Source: Acholoe squamosa
Lineage: Eukaryota; Annelida; Polychaeta; Phyllodocida; Polynoidae
Assembly: GCA_949317995.1 (NCBI GenBank)
Contig: OX439046.1
Location: forward strand, 58,569,774-58,633,773
Direction: 5' to 3'
Length of the DNA: 64,000 nt
Shown here: in pieces, positions 1-11,060 of the stretch
Layout: the number at the start of each line of letters is the position of its first letter
Numbering within the stretch: position 1 is the first letter of the stretch
The notes under the pieces: generated by a model
Told to the model about the DNA's origin: nothing
Databases searched by the model: none
The model's input: only the letters and a program-made list of their open reading frames with translations
Position numbers and translations under genes: made by a program

Positions 1-865
1 TATTAACCCATACTCCACATATAGCAATCTTATTACTGAGCATCCAAGGCGTTCCTCTACCGTGATATACTTACACAATACAATGCAGAGACTGTCTCAG
101 CAATTGATTTCATGCAGATTGGACCAGGAACCATGTTTTCCAAGTAAATACAGAGGAAGATGAATGCCAATGACATTGCCTGGGTGGGCAGAGATGGTAA
201 GGTACATACAATATGTGTGGAAGGTATCGAATTATGGGCTTGTTCTGTTCTGAGCTGACATGTGCACTGCTATATCTGTGATAACCAGACCTCCTGATAA
301 TTAGACATAGTGGACTATTCAGAGGAGTCATAAGAAATGCATGGCAGAACTCTTTCCATATATTAGCATGCATTTTGAGCACTACCATGAGAACAAGAAC
401 TTAGTATCGATCTAACACATTCAGATTTGAGCAAAGCTATTTCACAGCCCACACAATCCCAGAATTAAAGACTCATGTTATATGGATGAAGTCTTGTAAC
501 TGTGAAATTAAGAGAACCTGCTGGTTACAACAATACTAGATCTGATAATTATTATGAGTGCTGGGAGTTTACATGTTTACAGGCAGTGTCTAAAGTAGGT
601 ATTCCACTGCGGTCGGTCAGCCCAATTTTCACCAATTCGACCGATTTTCAGGGCTTAGCTCCAATGACCCCTACGCGGCAACCCATTTCAGTTTTGACTC
701 TATGTAACTCTGCCAATATTAGAGATACAATGAAATGGGTAAGTGCGTTGGAATTGAGAGCTGATGGCCATTGTAATGAGGGTATAACTTTACAAATTAG
801 ACTAGTAAAAGTATCTAAATGATAAATTCCTTAAGTATACATGTAATTGAGGCCAGAACCGTGCC
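1..865. other. Non-coding stretch, nothing recognised
   Basis: AT-rich DNA. The open frames here are short, lack recognisable domains and mostly lack ATG starts. A patch at about 590-690 has more CpG than its surroundings and may be an old transposon fragment, but I cannot identify it. A short phrase near 486 (GGATGAAGTCTTGTA) recurs near 3087, so part of this stretch belongs to local repeats. Confidence 0.5.
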
Positions 866-1160
866 AATTGGCGCGGTTGGGCACCATCAGGATGATGGCA
901 TCAAAGCCTGCCCTGCCGGGTGGCCATCATCACACTTGTCATCATCTCAATAACAGTAAGACCATGGCTCTGAATAAGCTTTTCCACGGGATACTTGTCT
1001 TTACCATGGGAAAATAGCCACCTATAATTGAGGGTCATGCAATGTGTTTTCGAAACAGAAAAAGAAAATTCATCTATGCATGTGGTACATGAATTAATGA
1101 CCTAAATCTATTCCTTTTCAAATAGGATATGATAGATTGTGCTGTGGATTGACTGGATGA
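866..1160 (+). repeat. Low-copy repeat F, copy 1
   Basis: This segment shares long matching stretches with 4320-4700, for example AATAACAGTAAGACCATGG followed by GCTCTGAATAAG, and later GGTCATGCAATGTGT. A weaker relative lies at about 8990-9140 (ATGATGCCATCAAAG, CATCACACTTA). All three are in the same orientation. No coding potential is conserved between the copies, so this is a non-coding repeat of unknown class. Confidence 0.7.
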
Positions 1161-1405
1161 TCATTTGAAAGAGTATTTCCTATGTGGTCGATGTTACCCT
1201 GAAATCATTACCAGCAATTTTCCATAATGATACACACCCTCACATAGGGTAGCAAAGCACCCCTTGGATTATTCTGATTTTAAAGGGAGAATTTTCCTGA
1301 TTAGTCATAATAGTGTTGTGCATCACCAAGGATTCACTGGACTCTGCTCCCACCACATAATTTATTGTTTGTAATGTAGCCATTTTATAAGAGAGTTCAA
1401 GTAAT

Positions 1406-1501
1406 GGAAAACCTCCTTGGAGTTGGGGAATTTGCCACAAAACCTCTGAGGTGAAGCTAAGGAGGTTTTGTGGCAAATCCTCCAGCTCCAAGGAGGTTTC
1501 C
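1406..1501. repeat. Long near-perfect hairpin (about 40-bp arms)
   Basis: The left arm is 1406-1446 and the right arm 1462-1501, with a 15-nt loop. The inner 17 bp (ATTTGCCACAAAACCTC) pair perfectly. The outer part has one bulged A, two positions that would be G-U pairs in RNA, and one true mismatch. This is either a tiny fold-back MITE or an RNA hairpin of microRNA-precursor size. The motif CACAAAACCTCC recurs in the unpaired repeats at 2190-2280. Confidence 0.75.
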
Positions 1502-1669
1502 TTAATTATACCCCATGCACAGAAGTTTATATAACAGTAAAACCATGAGTATAAGCATATTTTGACATAAACTGTAGAGGCCCGGAAGAGGATTTGAATC
1601 TAGTACACTGGCTGTGATACACATCTATGATAAATATTATGGTGTTCTAGGGTACAATCACCAGCAATC

Positions 1670-1740
1670 TCAATAGTGTAATGGTTAGCACGTCTGACTT
1701 TTAATCACAGAATGTGGGTTTAAGACTGCATGGAGATACC
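1670..1740 (+). repeat. tRNA-Gln-like fragment (pseudogene or SINE head)
   Basis: The segment contains an A-box-like stretch (TAGTGTAATGGTTAGCAC) typical of eukaryotic tRNA-Gln and a degenerate B box (GGTTTAAGACT). The anticodon stem is broken and the acceptor arms do not pair well, so it is a tRNA-derived sequence and not a working gene. It is one of three tRNA-like segments within 500 bp. Confidence 0.5.
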
Positions 1741-1896
1741 CTTTTTAACATACACATGCAAGGTAAAAGGATTCTTTGTAAAAGGCCTCCCTGAAGCCCC
1801 TTTTATCCTATTGGCATTCAGAGGATGTTCATCATAATTCATTATTTTTAGAATTTGTTGCAAAAAAAACAGTGGCCAACTGAGAATAAAAACAAA

Positions 1897-1968
1897 ATCA
1901 CAACAGGGGTTTGAACCTGTGTGGTCTAGATTTCTAGTCTCAGGCCTTAACCACTACACTACATTGAC
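1897..1968 (-). repeat. tRNA-Ser-like fragment
   Basis: On the minus strand there is an A-box-like TAGTGGTTAAGGCCTGAG, an anticodon-loop-like GACTAGAAATC (AGA, serine) and a B-box-like GGTTCAAACCC. The long variable arm of a genuine tRNA-Ser is missing and the acceptor stem is weak. It is best read as a tRNA-derived pseudogene or SINE head. Confidence 0.5.
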
Positions 1969-2079
1969 CAGTCAGACATTCAAAGTGAAATTACCCTATT
2001 TATCTATGATTGATTACTCGGTCATAGTAATAGCATATCACCATTCAGTAGATGTTCTAACACCCACAACATCAGCTGA

Positions 2080-2150
2080 GGACTTATGGTGTAATGGTTA
2101 GCACATGAGCACTGTCTGGTGCGTGGGTACGAATCCCATATGGGACAACG
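2080..2150 (+). repeat. tRNA-Gln-like fragment
   Basis: The A-box region ATGGTGTAATGGTTAGCAC matches the start of animal tRNA-Gln and the B-box-like stretch is GGGTACGAATCCC. The anticodon arm between them does not fold correctly, so function as a tRNA is unlikely. The copy at 1670-1740 shares the same A-box core. Confidence 0.5.
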
Positions 2151-2179
2151 TTTTCCCAAGAATTCCATCAGCGGTTCAA

Positions 2180-2285
2180 AAATGACCTAGTTTATAAAAC
2201 CTTCTGCTACACTTGGCCCATTTCACAAAACCTCCTGCCAGAACTGACCTAATTCATAAAACCACCTGCTGGCCCCCTAAATGTA
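2180..2285 (+). repeat. Short tandem repeat (about 36 bp, 3 units)
   Basis: Three imperfect units each carry a version of CAAAACCTCCTGC (2197 region, 2227 region, 2263 region) separated by CTGACCTAATTCA-like spacers. Nothing suggests coding. The core resembles the arm of the hairpin at 1406-1501. Confidence 0.55.
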
Positions 2286-2549
2286 GAATGTGGAAATAAA
2301 CCTACAGTAAAAACCACAGGTTAGATGAACTAAACCTGTGGGGGGAGACAGTGTGGGGTAGTTCTTAAAGGTCTGACACATGGTGGTCAGCCATTAACTA
2401 TTTATTGTTGTTGTGTGTGGGGTTGGTCTGTGTTGTAAGGGGTCATATTTACTGCATTCATGCTGAAAAAGCCTAAGCTTTAGTGATATGTATCTTCCAG
2501 TTCAAATACACTTTCTATGAATTAACTGTAATTTATTCAGGTAGTACCA

Positions 2550-2602
2550 TAATCTCCCGCGTATAAGGCGCGTCTTATACTGGGGGATTTAGTTCTCATT
2601 GG
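2550..2602. repeat. Small palindrome of the GTATAAGCC repeat family
   Basis: The sequence AATCTCCCGCGTATAAG is followed within a few bases by a near-complementary arm ending in CTTATACTGGGGGATT. The GTATAAG core and TAC-GTAA-like ends recur at 36262-36495, 36886-37030, 38213-38240, 39503-39719 and 44814-44865, marking a dispersed miniature inverted-repeat family. Confidence 0.6.
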
Positions 2603-3119
2603 ATCCACAAGGGGGGCACCAAGACCTTTCTTTTGATGTCTTACATGCCCCCTTGGTCATAATAGGACAAAATGGGGCCCAGAAGGGCCCAAGGTGGCCA
2701 AAGCTACCCATAGGTTTTTGAATTTTGAAAATTCATTTAGTAGAACCAAAGTTATGAATTTATCTTTTTTTTTTTTTTGAGAATTTTCCAAAACTCTAGG
2801 TGCACCTTCATCTGTGCTTCATTTTCATGAGTCATGGTATGTATAATGAAGATTCACTGGTTCAGGGATTTGGGATTTGGTAAGCTGTGATCCTGAGTCA
2901 CTTCATTATTCTACGCCCAGTTCCCGATTTCATAAGCAGACCTGCTATTGGATTATACCATGATTGGAGTGTAAGTGACATTCTTTCTTGACACCCAGAT
3001 ATCATTACTATCATCCCTCAACATAAAAAGGGAACGAGATGGTTTCAGGGCAGAAAGAGAAAATTTTTGACAAACCTAAGAGGTGGATGAAGTCTTGTAT
3101 CTGTGGCAATCCTTTATAT

Positions 3120-3965
3120 AGAAGAGTTATGCTGATTATCTCTTATATATCCTATGATTAGCCCATACTTATATTCTGTGTATCAATGTCTATCGCCACA
3201 GATGGACCAGCAACAAGATGAGCACCAAGAGACCTACCCATTTCACATCCATTTCAAACATACACTGATTCCTGAATGCCTGAAGCTCAGGACCCCCTCC
3301 CTTCAATGTTCCCTAAATCAGGCTATCAGTAATATTCTCTATTATCACCTTATTCACACCACTTTATCTCATATCCTCCCCCATCCTGTCAACACCGGCC
3401 CATTTCTACTGGCATCAGGTTTCTTCCTGCACTTCCTGTTTTGTGTCATGGCAAGAGTGGGGTGTCACTTCCTATCGCTGTCCACCTTCCTACGTTTGCT
3501 GGTACCACTGCAGGATCCATGCAATATGCCCACAGGTGGCTACTAACTGACCTCATGACGTCACAAGTTCTAGTAGAGCTAACACGTGACCAGAATATCA
3601 TTATCATAAATTATAATTTGCATATCACTCTTCAAGCATTGGCAAAGTACAAAGCCTTGGTATAGGCAAGTAAAGCGTGTGCATGTGCATGCCCATGTGT
3701 GCGCGTCACTCTCCTATACTGATCTTTAGGAAGTGCCAATGCTTGGAGTTGCTAGCTACCTGCCCTATACCAAGTGAGGGAGGTGGGGCCGGGGACCAGC
3801 CAACTTCCTATGCTCCCCCTCCTCAACACTCGGTTTACCGTTCCCACCTCTCGTGGGAGACAGTGAAGTGGACTGTGTCATGTTGGCCAATGCCTTTCAT
3901 GTTAAAACCAATTACGCTGTAAATGTATCATCACTCCTATGCATAAGTGGATGGTAGTGCTCTGG
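3120..3965 (+). repeat. Low-copy repeat B, copy 1 (right part)
   Basis: This segment parallels 10500-11060 and 26030-26640. Shared landmarks are a TCCTATGATTA-like start, a pyrimidine-rich run, CCTGTTTTGTGTCATGG followed by AGAGTGGGGTG, and a CATGGGAGACA-like block. An open frame of 130 codons crosses it, but the frame is not kept in the other copies, so I do not call a gene. All copies have the same orientation. Confidence 0.7.
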
Positions 3966-4319
3966 CAGTTCTCCATGCACCTAGCAGGCACAGCTGCTAT
4001 TCCATCAGGCTTATACTGAGCTGTGGCAATCTTATGGGTAGCTAGCTGGAGAAATATTATCATATATGACATGTCCTGGGAAAAGTGGACCTTTTTTGCA
4101 TTTTGCATGAAGACCCCTTTTTCGCAGAGAGTACTTTTTTCTTTCTATTTCTCGAGTCCTGGAAATCCACTTTGAAAATAAGGATACTGTAAACCTTTAA
4201 GGAGAGGAGGAGACAGTGAGCAGACAAATAGAAGGTTAGCAATATTCACATAAAGAACGTTCATGCACAAGGTTGTCCTGGATCACACCTGCATGTGCCA
4301 CCCATTCCCCATATATGGC

Positions 4320-4700
4320 TATAGCTCCTGTCACCCATCCCCCATAGCTCCACATCGCGCCTTAACGCAATAATGATGATGTCATCAAAGGCTGCTCTGC
4401 CAGGCAGCCATCATCACACTTATTATCATCCCAATAACAGTAAGACCATGGCTCTGAATAAGACTTTCCGAGGGGTGCTTGTCATTGCCATGGGAAAACA
4501 ACTACCTATATTGAAGGTCATGCAATGTGTTTGGGAATTGAAAGGAGAAAATTCAGTACTTGAAATAATGGCCTAAAACAATTCGTTCTCAAATAGACCC
4601 TTTTAATTGTGGTTGATTGCCAGCCAGTCTTCAATCAAAAACTCACTTAAAAAAACAATCAGGTTGATCTAAATTCAAACTTGCACTGTGGATTGAATGG
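4320..4700 (+). repeat. Low-copy repeat F, copy 2
   Basis: This is a closer relative of 866-1160. They share ATGATGTCATCAAAG-like starts, TAACAGTAAGACCATGGC and GGTCATGCAATGTGTTT. Differences are scattered substitutions and small indels, as expected of an old duplication. Confidence 0.7.
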
Positions 4701-5114
4701 ATTACCAAATATATCTAAAGGGGAAAAACGTCACAGACGCTCCTGACAACACAAGATATATTTTCTCCTTGAATTTAGCACCTCCAGAGTTTGTGAATTC
4801 TGAATTCAGTTGCACCAATAGAAATATGATTATACCTCAACTTACAGGTAAGTCTCGAATAATTTCAAAATTATATACATAGCTCTCTAGCTCTATGTAT
4901 TCAATTTGTGATAATGGTCCTTTGAAATCACAATGCCTATTCTAAGCAGCAAATAAATGTACAAATGACTACACTACATCTTAACAATTTAACTTCGAAA
5001 AAGTATATTCAAAACTCCTCAAAAAGAGCACATGTTCATATATGCTGTGATAGGGCACTGGTAGAGCAGGGCATAACAGTAAGGGAGGTGGCAGAATAGT
5101 GGTATAAGTAGCGT

Positions 5115-5233
5115 TTAATCAATGTTATAAGACAGCATGAGTAGGTTTATGGTTCAATATTCCATGACCTGCGCAGCGGGGAGTGGAATATTGAACCATT
5201 AACACATGAGTGCTGTCTTATAACATTGATTAA
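5115..5233. repeat. Fold-back element with nested perfect arms
   Basis: The outer arms 5115-5137 and 5211-5233 are perfect 23-bp reverse complements. The inner arms 5149-5164 and 5184-5199 are perfect 16-bp reverse complements (ATGGTTCAATATTCCA). The loop is GC-rich. The structure can form one long hairpin or cruciform and looks like a miniature fold-back transposon. No target duplication is obvious. Confidence 0.8.
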
Positions 5234-5269
5234 TGAGTTTATCTGACCTGATAGCCTCAGAATTAATCA

Positions 5270-5650
5270 AGGAGAAGACATTTTGTAAGTGCATGCAATC
5301 TGCACGGTTTGCCAAGCCACCGTAGCCATTGTTTTTACTCCACCCGTCATACCCTCGTCTTTCCAACGACTTTTCGGGTAGAATCCAAGCATGTCAAGTC
5401 CTGTACTTCTAGCACTGCCAAATATACGATCTCTAGTTGGTGTTCACCTACGTACATTTTGTATCCATTTTCTTCGAAATAAACGAGAATCTAATGATTT
5501 TAGTTAGCGATCCAACAGACGTTGAAGGAGCGGGTAGGTGCCTGGATGTACCTGACCTACTTTCGGCTGAAGAACTGGGTCATCAAACGGCAGTGGCGGG
5601 TGCTGACACGTATCGCTATGGAAAATCAATGGATTCTTATTTATTTAAAA
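5270..5650. other. CpG-richer patch of unknown role
   Basis: CpG dinucleotides are much denser here than in the surrounding DNA (for example CGTCATACCC, CGACTTTTCGGG, CTACGTACA, CAACAGACG, GGAGCGGG). A 38-codon frame with an ATG at 5390 lies inside, and so does a frame giving an acidic segment at about 5500-5640. Neither is recognisable. It could be a promoter-like island, an unannotated first exon or a young transposon fragment. Confidence 0.35.
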
Positions 5651-5821
5651 AAAAATGGAGAATTTAGGCATGGCATGTTTATATAGGATATCTAAGGATG
5701 TTTCCCTGTTAATAACTCCACCTGGCACCATTGGATTCTATACTAACAAGGTGTGTAAACTTCAGGTATGTTGGAAAACCTTTTCAAATCCTTCATGTAC
5801 ATGGATTTCTAGTACTGGACG

Positions 5822-5890
5822 GCTTGGTATAGTGGACAGCGACCTCGTCTCCTGCCACAGTGGTGGGGGATCAATTCCCTGTTGAACCCT
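5822..5890 (+). repeat. Possible tRNA-like fragment
   Basis: GGTATAGTGGACAGCGA resembles a tRNA A box and GGGGATCAATTCCC resembles a B box at roughly tRNA spacing. The stems are poor. It is a weak tRNA-derived candidate only. Confidence 0.3.
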
Positions 5891-6019
5891 GAACGGTTTT
5901 AACTGGAAATGTATGGAGAGGTTGACTTTGTATACTCCTCCAATTTATTAACATGTTCAGGTTCAAACAATCACCTTCTTGAAGACAAAGAAAAGGTCTC
6001 AAAGTGTGGGTATTGAACA

Positions 6020-6140
6020 AGTAACCAATGGATAACTCATGACGAGTGTGTGTTAGTGAAGGATAATGACACAAGGCCGTAGGCCGAGTGTTATTAGCCT
6101 TTGCTAACACACATGAGTCATGAGTTATCCATTGACTACT
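6020..6140. repeat. Fold-back element with GGCCGTAGGCC core
   Basis: The arms 6020-6056 and 6104-6140 match as reverse complements at about 32 of 37 positions. The inner part pairs again around AATGACAC and GTGTTATT, with the central GGCCGTAGGCC palindrome. The segment CCAATGGATAACTCATGAC links it to the smaller palindrome at 6817-6843, which contains TTATCCATTGATAA. It is a miniature inverted-repeat element with no coding content. Confidence 0.75.
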
Positions 6141-6237
6141 TATTTTATACCACGGAACCAATAAATAATCAATATAATACCAATAAATTCAAGTTGAAAA
6201 CAAAAATTATTCCCCCTCCCCGGGACTCTATGACAGC

Positions 6238-6640
6238 CATTGTGTGTACACGATTGGTACATACACCTCGGCGCCCGGCAGCGGACAGCGACAGCCCCGG
6301 TCTCAGCTAGGCTTGGCAGCGGCACACGGCGAAAAATAATGTTTGTACACGATTGGTATATACACCTCGTCGCCCAGCGGTGGACAGCTAAAGCTTTGAA
6401 TGCATCTTGCTGTTATGTTTGTGTATAAAACACCTCCTCGCCCGGCAGTGGACAGCGACAGCGCACACAGCGAAAAAAGACGCGTTCTGGCCGGGATTCG
6501 ATCCATGTACCTCTCACGGCTGAGCGCAACATGCTAACCACTAGACCACTTGGCTTTCTCCGTTCACTGCGTCTCGCGGTTATGTTTGTGTAGAATACAC
6601 CTCGTCGCCCGGCAGTGGACAGCGACAGCGCACATGGCTT
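6238..6640 (+). repeat. Four-unit tandem repeat interrupted by a tRNA-like segment
   Basis: Four related modules carry ACACCTCGTCGCCC followed by a GGCAGTGGACAGCGACAG-like block (near 6265, 6362, 6430 and 6598). The last two are separated by a tRNA-like sequence at 6487-6556. CpG density is high across the block. No protein is recognisable. Confidence 0.65.
6487..6556 (-). repeat. tRNA-like segment
   Basis: On the minus strand AGTGGTCTAGTGGTTAGCA matches a tRNA A-box region and GGATCGAATCCCGGCC a T-arm with intact B box. The spacing is near that of a tRNA. The anticodon arm is ambiguous, so the isotype cannot be given. It sits within a tandem repeat array, which favours a SINE-like origin. 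Confidence 0.5.
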
Positions 6641-6682
6641 TGTATCATATCCAGAGGTGGTTCGCACCGAGCATTTCTCGTC

Positions 6683-6755
6683 AGTCCCTGTGGCGCACTG
6701 CATAGGGGGTTGGACTAGGGATCTGAGGCTGCAGGTTCGAGCCCTGCCCTGGTCA
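6683..6755 (+). repeat. tRNA-like segment (SINE head)
   Basis: GTCCCTGTGGCGCACTGC begins the unit, CAGGTTCGAGCCCTG is a well-kept B box and T arm, and the total length is close to a tRNA. The D and anticodon arms do not fold into a normal tRNA. This suggests a tRNA-derived SINE promoter more than a working tRNA gene. Confidence 0.5.
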
Positions 6756-6816
6756 AGTCTATCATGGGTTTAAACATGTAACATAATGACATGGAGGGAC
6801 ATAATAAACGCACGGG

Positions 6817-6843
6817 GTGCGGGTTATCCATTGATAACCGCAC
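6817..6843. repeat. Perfect short palindrome
   Basis: GTGCGGGTTATC and GATAACCGCAC form perfect 11-12 bp arms around CATT. The core is shared with the fold-back element at 6020-6140. Confidence 0.7.
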
Positions 6844-6859
6844 GCCTTCCAAAAGTCAT

Positions 6860-8400
6860 GCTACAGCATTAATGCTGTGCAATATCGACAGATATGTGTA
6901 TGGGAATAGCCACCAAAATGCACTGAGTAACCAAGAAATCGTGGTATAAGGCTGGATAATGCACGGTGAATTATAAGAAAAAAACACTGTCCAAACCCAA
7001 ATCGTTAGATAACATAGTTTAGCTCGAGGGCTGTCGACCTCATATTGTACCTGATTAACATAATATGATGGTTTTCAATGAAAGCTACTTGACCTTGAAC
7101 GTCCAACATCTGCAAAGAACTACACAACAATACCCATAGAGAAAAAGATAAATATTTGTCCTTGTTGTGTTCAGCTTTTAATGATAACATTTGCAACCTG
7201 AGGACAATCTGATTTGGTGTCATTATTCAACATCTCACAGACAGTGATGTCTATAGCATAGATCTACCATGTAAGTCAAGTAGAGTCTTCTTTGGGCAGT
7301 GCTACTACCAAGAATGCGTTCATGAATCATGACAACAAAAAGGCATAGTGTAACTTTAGTGGAATGATTTGATGAATTACTAACAACCTCATACACTCTT
7401 AAGGTGGTTTGGGAAATCCTGTAAATTACCCACTACCGGGTACAATCTGAGCCCTGGATTCTATTGCAGTGCTTCATATTTACCCTGCCATGGGAAATTA
7501 GTCAGCACTGGCATACTCCCACACCTGCAGTAATCTCTTATCAGTCACCACTATGGCAACCAGGAGATAAGACCTCACACTGAGGGCAGTCCCCAACTGA
7601 GGGCTGATGGCCACTGTTTAAATCATTATATCTTATGACATTCAACCTTGGTGAAGCACTTGATTATCTAGTTAATAATATGATCTTTCTGCCTACACAA
7701 ATGATTATAGTCATGCACAAATTATTTTTATTCTGCTCCCACCTAATATTATTTATGATCTGGCAGGCCTTAGATGTCACCTTTCAATCAAGCTAGACGA
7801 ATACTGTAAATAGGCATGTAGGTCTACAGATATATTGTTGTTTTCAGAATGATATTTTGAATTTATATAAATGTCTGACTACATATACATAATTGCTTAC
7901 TATCTGATTTTGGAACTGATTGTTTACCTGTTGTTGTGTTTTTTCTGCTTGATTGAAGAGCATCATATAATATATGAACGAATGTTGAGCCAATGAAAAC
8001 GACTTCCCTTCAGCAATATTTATGCTACGATTTCTACACTCTCCAGGCATCTATCATGACGTTAAGTGCATGTTCCTTGTACCCTGTTGGTATACTGTGT
8101 TCATGCATTTAACCAGTGGAATTATTTTTACCCCAGATTTCTCCGTTGTGCATTCTTCAATCTGCTTGATACATTGCAATATCCTAGAAATGACATCTAT
8201 CTTTAGTTTAGAAATAAAAATAGGGTGCGCAAATCAGTTATTAGTTGCACAAATTATTACATAAATTTAAGTGGTATTGGTGTTTGATGTGACCACCAGC
8301 TAATAAGCCATTGCAGGCTTATATCTATATGCTTTGTCTACACTCATCAACAGTACTCGACCACCATCACATGTGAATTGAATAGGAGTTGCAAATAGGC
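6860..8400. other. Non-coding stretch, nothing recognised
   Basis: AT-rich sequence with only short chance reading frames. I see no RNA gene, promoter cluster or complete repeat unit here. Confidence 0.5.
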
Positions 8401-8439
8401 CCATCCTGCTAGGATCATGGTGTCAGTGTTCTAAGGCAC

Positions 8440-11060
8440 TGCCACCATGGCAAAGTAACTCATGTTTCTCAAAGTGTAGGTAAGTATAAAGCCTCTAGAT
8501 CTTTCAAAGAGGCAGATTTGAGACTTTGTAATTGCTACTGAGGATTCCAATTCAAATCAAGAGGAGTAAAGTAGTGATGACATTGAGAAACACAAACAGG
8601 AATATGGAATTTTCATAACACACTACAGCTGAGGACAGGTGCTGACGTTGGTTCAGGTAAACTCAACGTCTATCCCAAAGGTTATATAATATTCACTAGG
8701 CTGAAAGGATCAAACCATTACGGTGCAGTCATGGGAGACATTGTTGGGACGTAGGCTTTAAAAAGTGACCAGCCCCATTGCAGGTCGGCTGCAGAAGTTA
8801 GTGTCAACCAATTAATCTTCATGAATGTGTATAAAATAAGTTAATTATTTCTTGCAAAGGTTTAATGGAAAGATCAAAGGCCAGAGAACGAGATAATGAG
8901 GGCTATAAATATGACTAGGTACGCAGTTTTATACAATATTAGATTTCCTTAACAGCATGGCATTTATGTTGTTCCTAGCAACACATGTTTCCTTAATTGA
9001 TAACGTTTTACCTCCAGGCTGCTCCACACTTTCCCCATCAACTCATCCTGATGATGCCATCAAAGTCAAACGTGTGCATCACTGCTCTCATCACACTTAA
9101 CTGCATCTCAATTACCATCATTAATGTCTACCGATGGAATGGTTGCATCGAGGATCGTAGTTGCTTTGTCCACCTGAATAAGTGTTTGCTTTTTAATGAC
9201 ATAACATATTTTGCCAAAGTGCTGATATTACCAATGGTATTAATCTCTGGAAGGCATTTCTCAAGATGGTTTGACTAGACACAACCACTACAACTTTAAA
9301 CCCTAAATTTCAGACTGGTTGATCGTAGGTAACACATTTATACTACTCTGTGCGATCAGTACTTAAGGCAGTAATTACATAGGGTTTGGTAGGGCAGTCG
9401 TACCAGTGTAATCCTTTGTGACTACAAGACACAGGGCTGTAATGGCATTAAAGTGAGGGATCCCACTACGACTTGAAGGGGGTCTAGTCGTACCATCTTG
9501 AGAAATGCCTTCCAGGTGATTGAATTTTCTCTGGATCAAATTTTCGATTCCTCATAGTAATTCTGTATCAATAATGTTCTTCTCTGGGAATCTGTAAGCA
9601 ATAACAATTTGTTCGAAAGGGTAATCAAACATTGCAAAGTACACACTTAGCTGGCTGAGAATGTCTCAGCGATCAATTGTCTCAAGGATTAACTGTCTTA
9701 ACAGAATACACTAAATCTGTGATCAGTTATCAGACATCTCCATCTCCTAAAACAGTTTCAACTCTCAGTTCTCAACAAAAGTTTATTCGCCTGCCTGCCA
9801 TTTATCTTTCATCAAAATGAAATTGCAAAAAAGTGTGTTTTTTTTCACTACTCACTTCATACAAACCTCTGAATTTTCCATAAATCAATTCATCAATTTA
9901 CTTTTTGTTTTGAAGGATTGATTCATTGTTAAGATGCCTGGATAACTTGTAGGGATTAAAAATCAGAAGATATTGGGAACTGAAACCAATGCAAAACATA
10001 TTTTTCTTTATTGCCAAGACTTGAAGGCTAAGATTTAATTCCCTTTCATTCTACCTTGATAAGTATGTACACGTCTATTGTGTGGGTGAGGACCGGGGAG
10101 AAGAGTCTTACAAATTGACTTTATACAGGTTGAATTTGTATGTTCTGCATGCATGTATAATGACATCCTGGGGGTAATCAAAGAGACTCATGGGAGTTTG
10201 TTTAGTATGGATATCGGTATAATAATTTTGTAGTCCATGTTTCATCATAGAGTATGCTGACGCCTTTGATATTGGTATGATATATGAACTGGTGGAGGAG
10301 AGTCTTGATTCTTCTTGATTGACATTCAGTATTCGTAATCTCTTTGGGCAGTGTCTTTGAAAGAGAACTAATTTGGTTGCGAACCACATCCGGTAAATAA
10401 TCCTCTTTATATGATATAGAGCTCTGATTGCCACTGAAAACCGAATTCTATACTTGCTTTCAACTGGACATGGCTGAGCCATGTTATATCTGGTCCTACA
10501 GATACAATCTCCTCTAGAGATGTCCTATGAATAACAACTGTTTATATGCACAGGGAATCATCTTTGCAGATGAAACAGTTGCAAACTAAAAAAAAAAGGA
10601 ATAAGAACCCTTCGCATATGCCACCCCCTTTATCCATACCCTTCCCATTGATTTTATTGTTGCCCCCTACAACATGTATCACCTTCTTCACACTCCGTTA
10701 TTCCATATCCATTCCCGTGCTGTCAACACTAGCACAGTTTTATGCCACACCGCTTATTGGTATTGGATTTCCTTCACCACGTCCTGTTTTGTGTCCTGGA
10801 AAGAGTGGGGTGCAACTTCCACTTTCCTACACTCTGCCTTATCCCGACAGAGGTTAGCCCTTTTTTTGCTCTCATGGGAGACAATGAGACAAGCATGGTC
10901 TTGTCGGGCAATGCTTATTCTGTGCCGGGACAGAATATGCTGTAGAGGTTATCTCTACTGTGCTTGACAGTAGATAAATGGTTGACAAGAGGATAATAGT
11001 TTTCCATTCAATGAGCAGGTCTTTCTATTCTTCCATAAAGAATCTGTTGCAGATCAGTCA
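8440..11060 (+). repeat. Low-copy repeat B, copy 2
   Basis: The stretch is collinear with 25340-26640. Shared landmarks, in order, are AAAGAGGCAGATTTGAG, GCAGTGTCTTTGA, CAACTGGACATGGCT, TTTATTGTTGCCCCCTAC, a CTTATTGGTATTGGATT block and GATCAGTCATTATGTATGT. This copy also holds a shorter inverted-repeat element at 9247-9515. Open frames here (for example 10108-10482 minus) show no domain and are not kept in the other copies. Confidence 0.7.
9247..9515. repeat. Inverted-repeat element, 33-bp arms
   Basis: The left arm 9248-9280 and the right arm 9482-9514 match as reverse complements at 31 of 33 positions, starting TGGAAGGCATTTCTC. The inside is non-coding. It looks like a MITE inserted in low-copy repeat B. 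I could not fix a target duplication. Confidence 0.75.

Noticed and set aside
3154..3546. 130-codon frame with hydrophobic stretch as a membrane protein
   Set aside because: It lies in low-copy repeat B; the frame is not conserved in the copies at 10600 and 26200, and hydrophobicity comes from pyrimidine-rich DNA.
1670..6755. Functional tRNA genes
   Set aside because: Each candidate has A and B boxes but broken anticodon or acceptor stems, or lies inside a repeat; I call them tRNA-derived fragments.
10108..10482. 124-codon minus-strand frame as a transposon protein remnant
   Set aside because: No reverse transcriptase or transposase motif is visible and the collinear repeat copy does not keep the frame.
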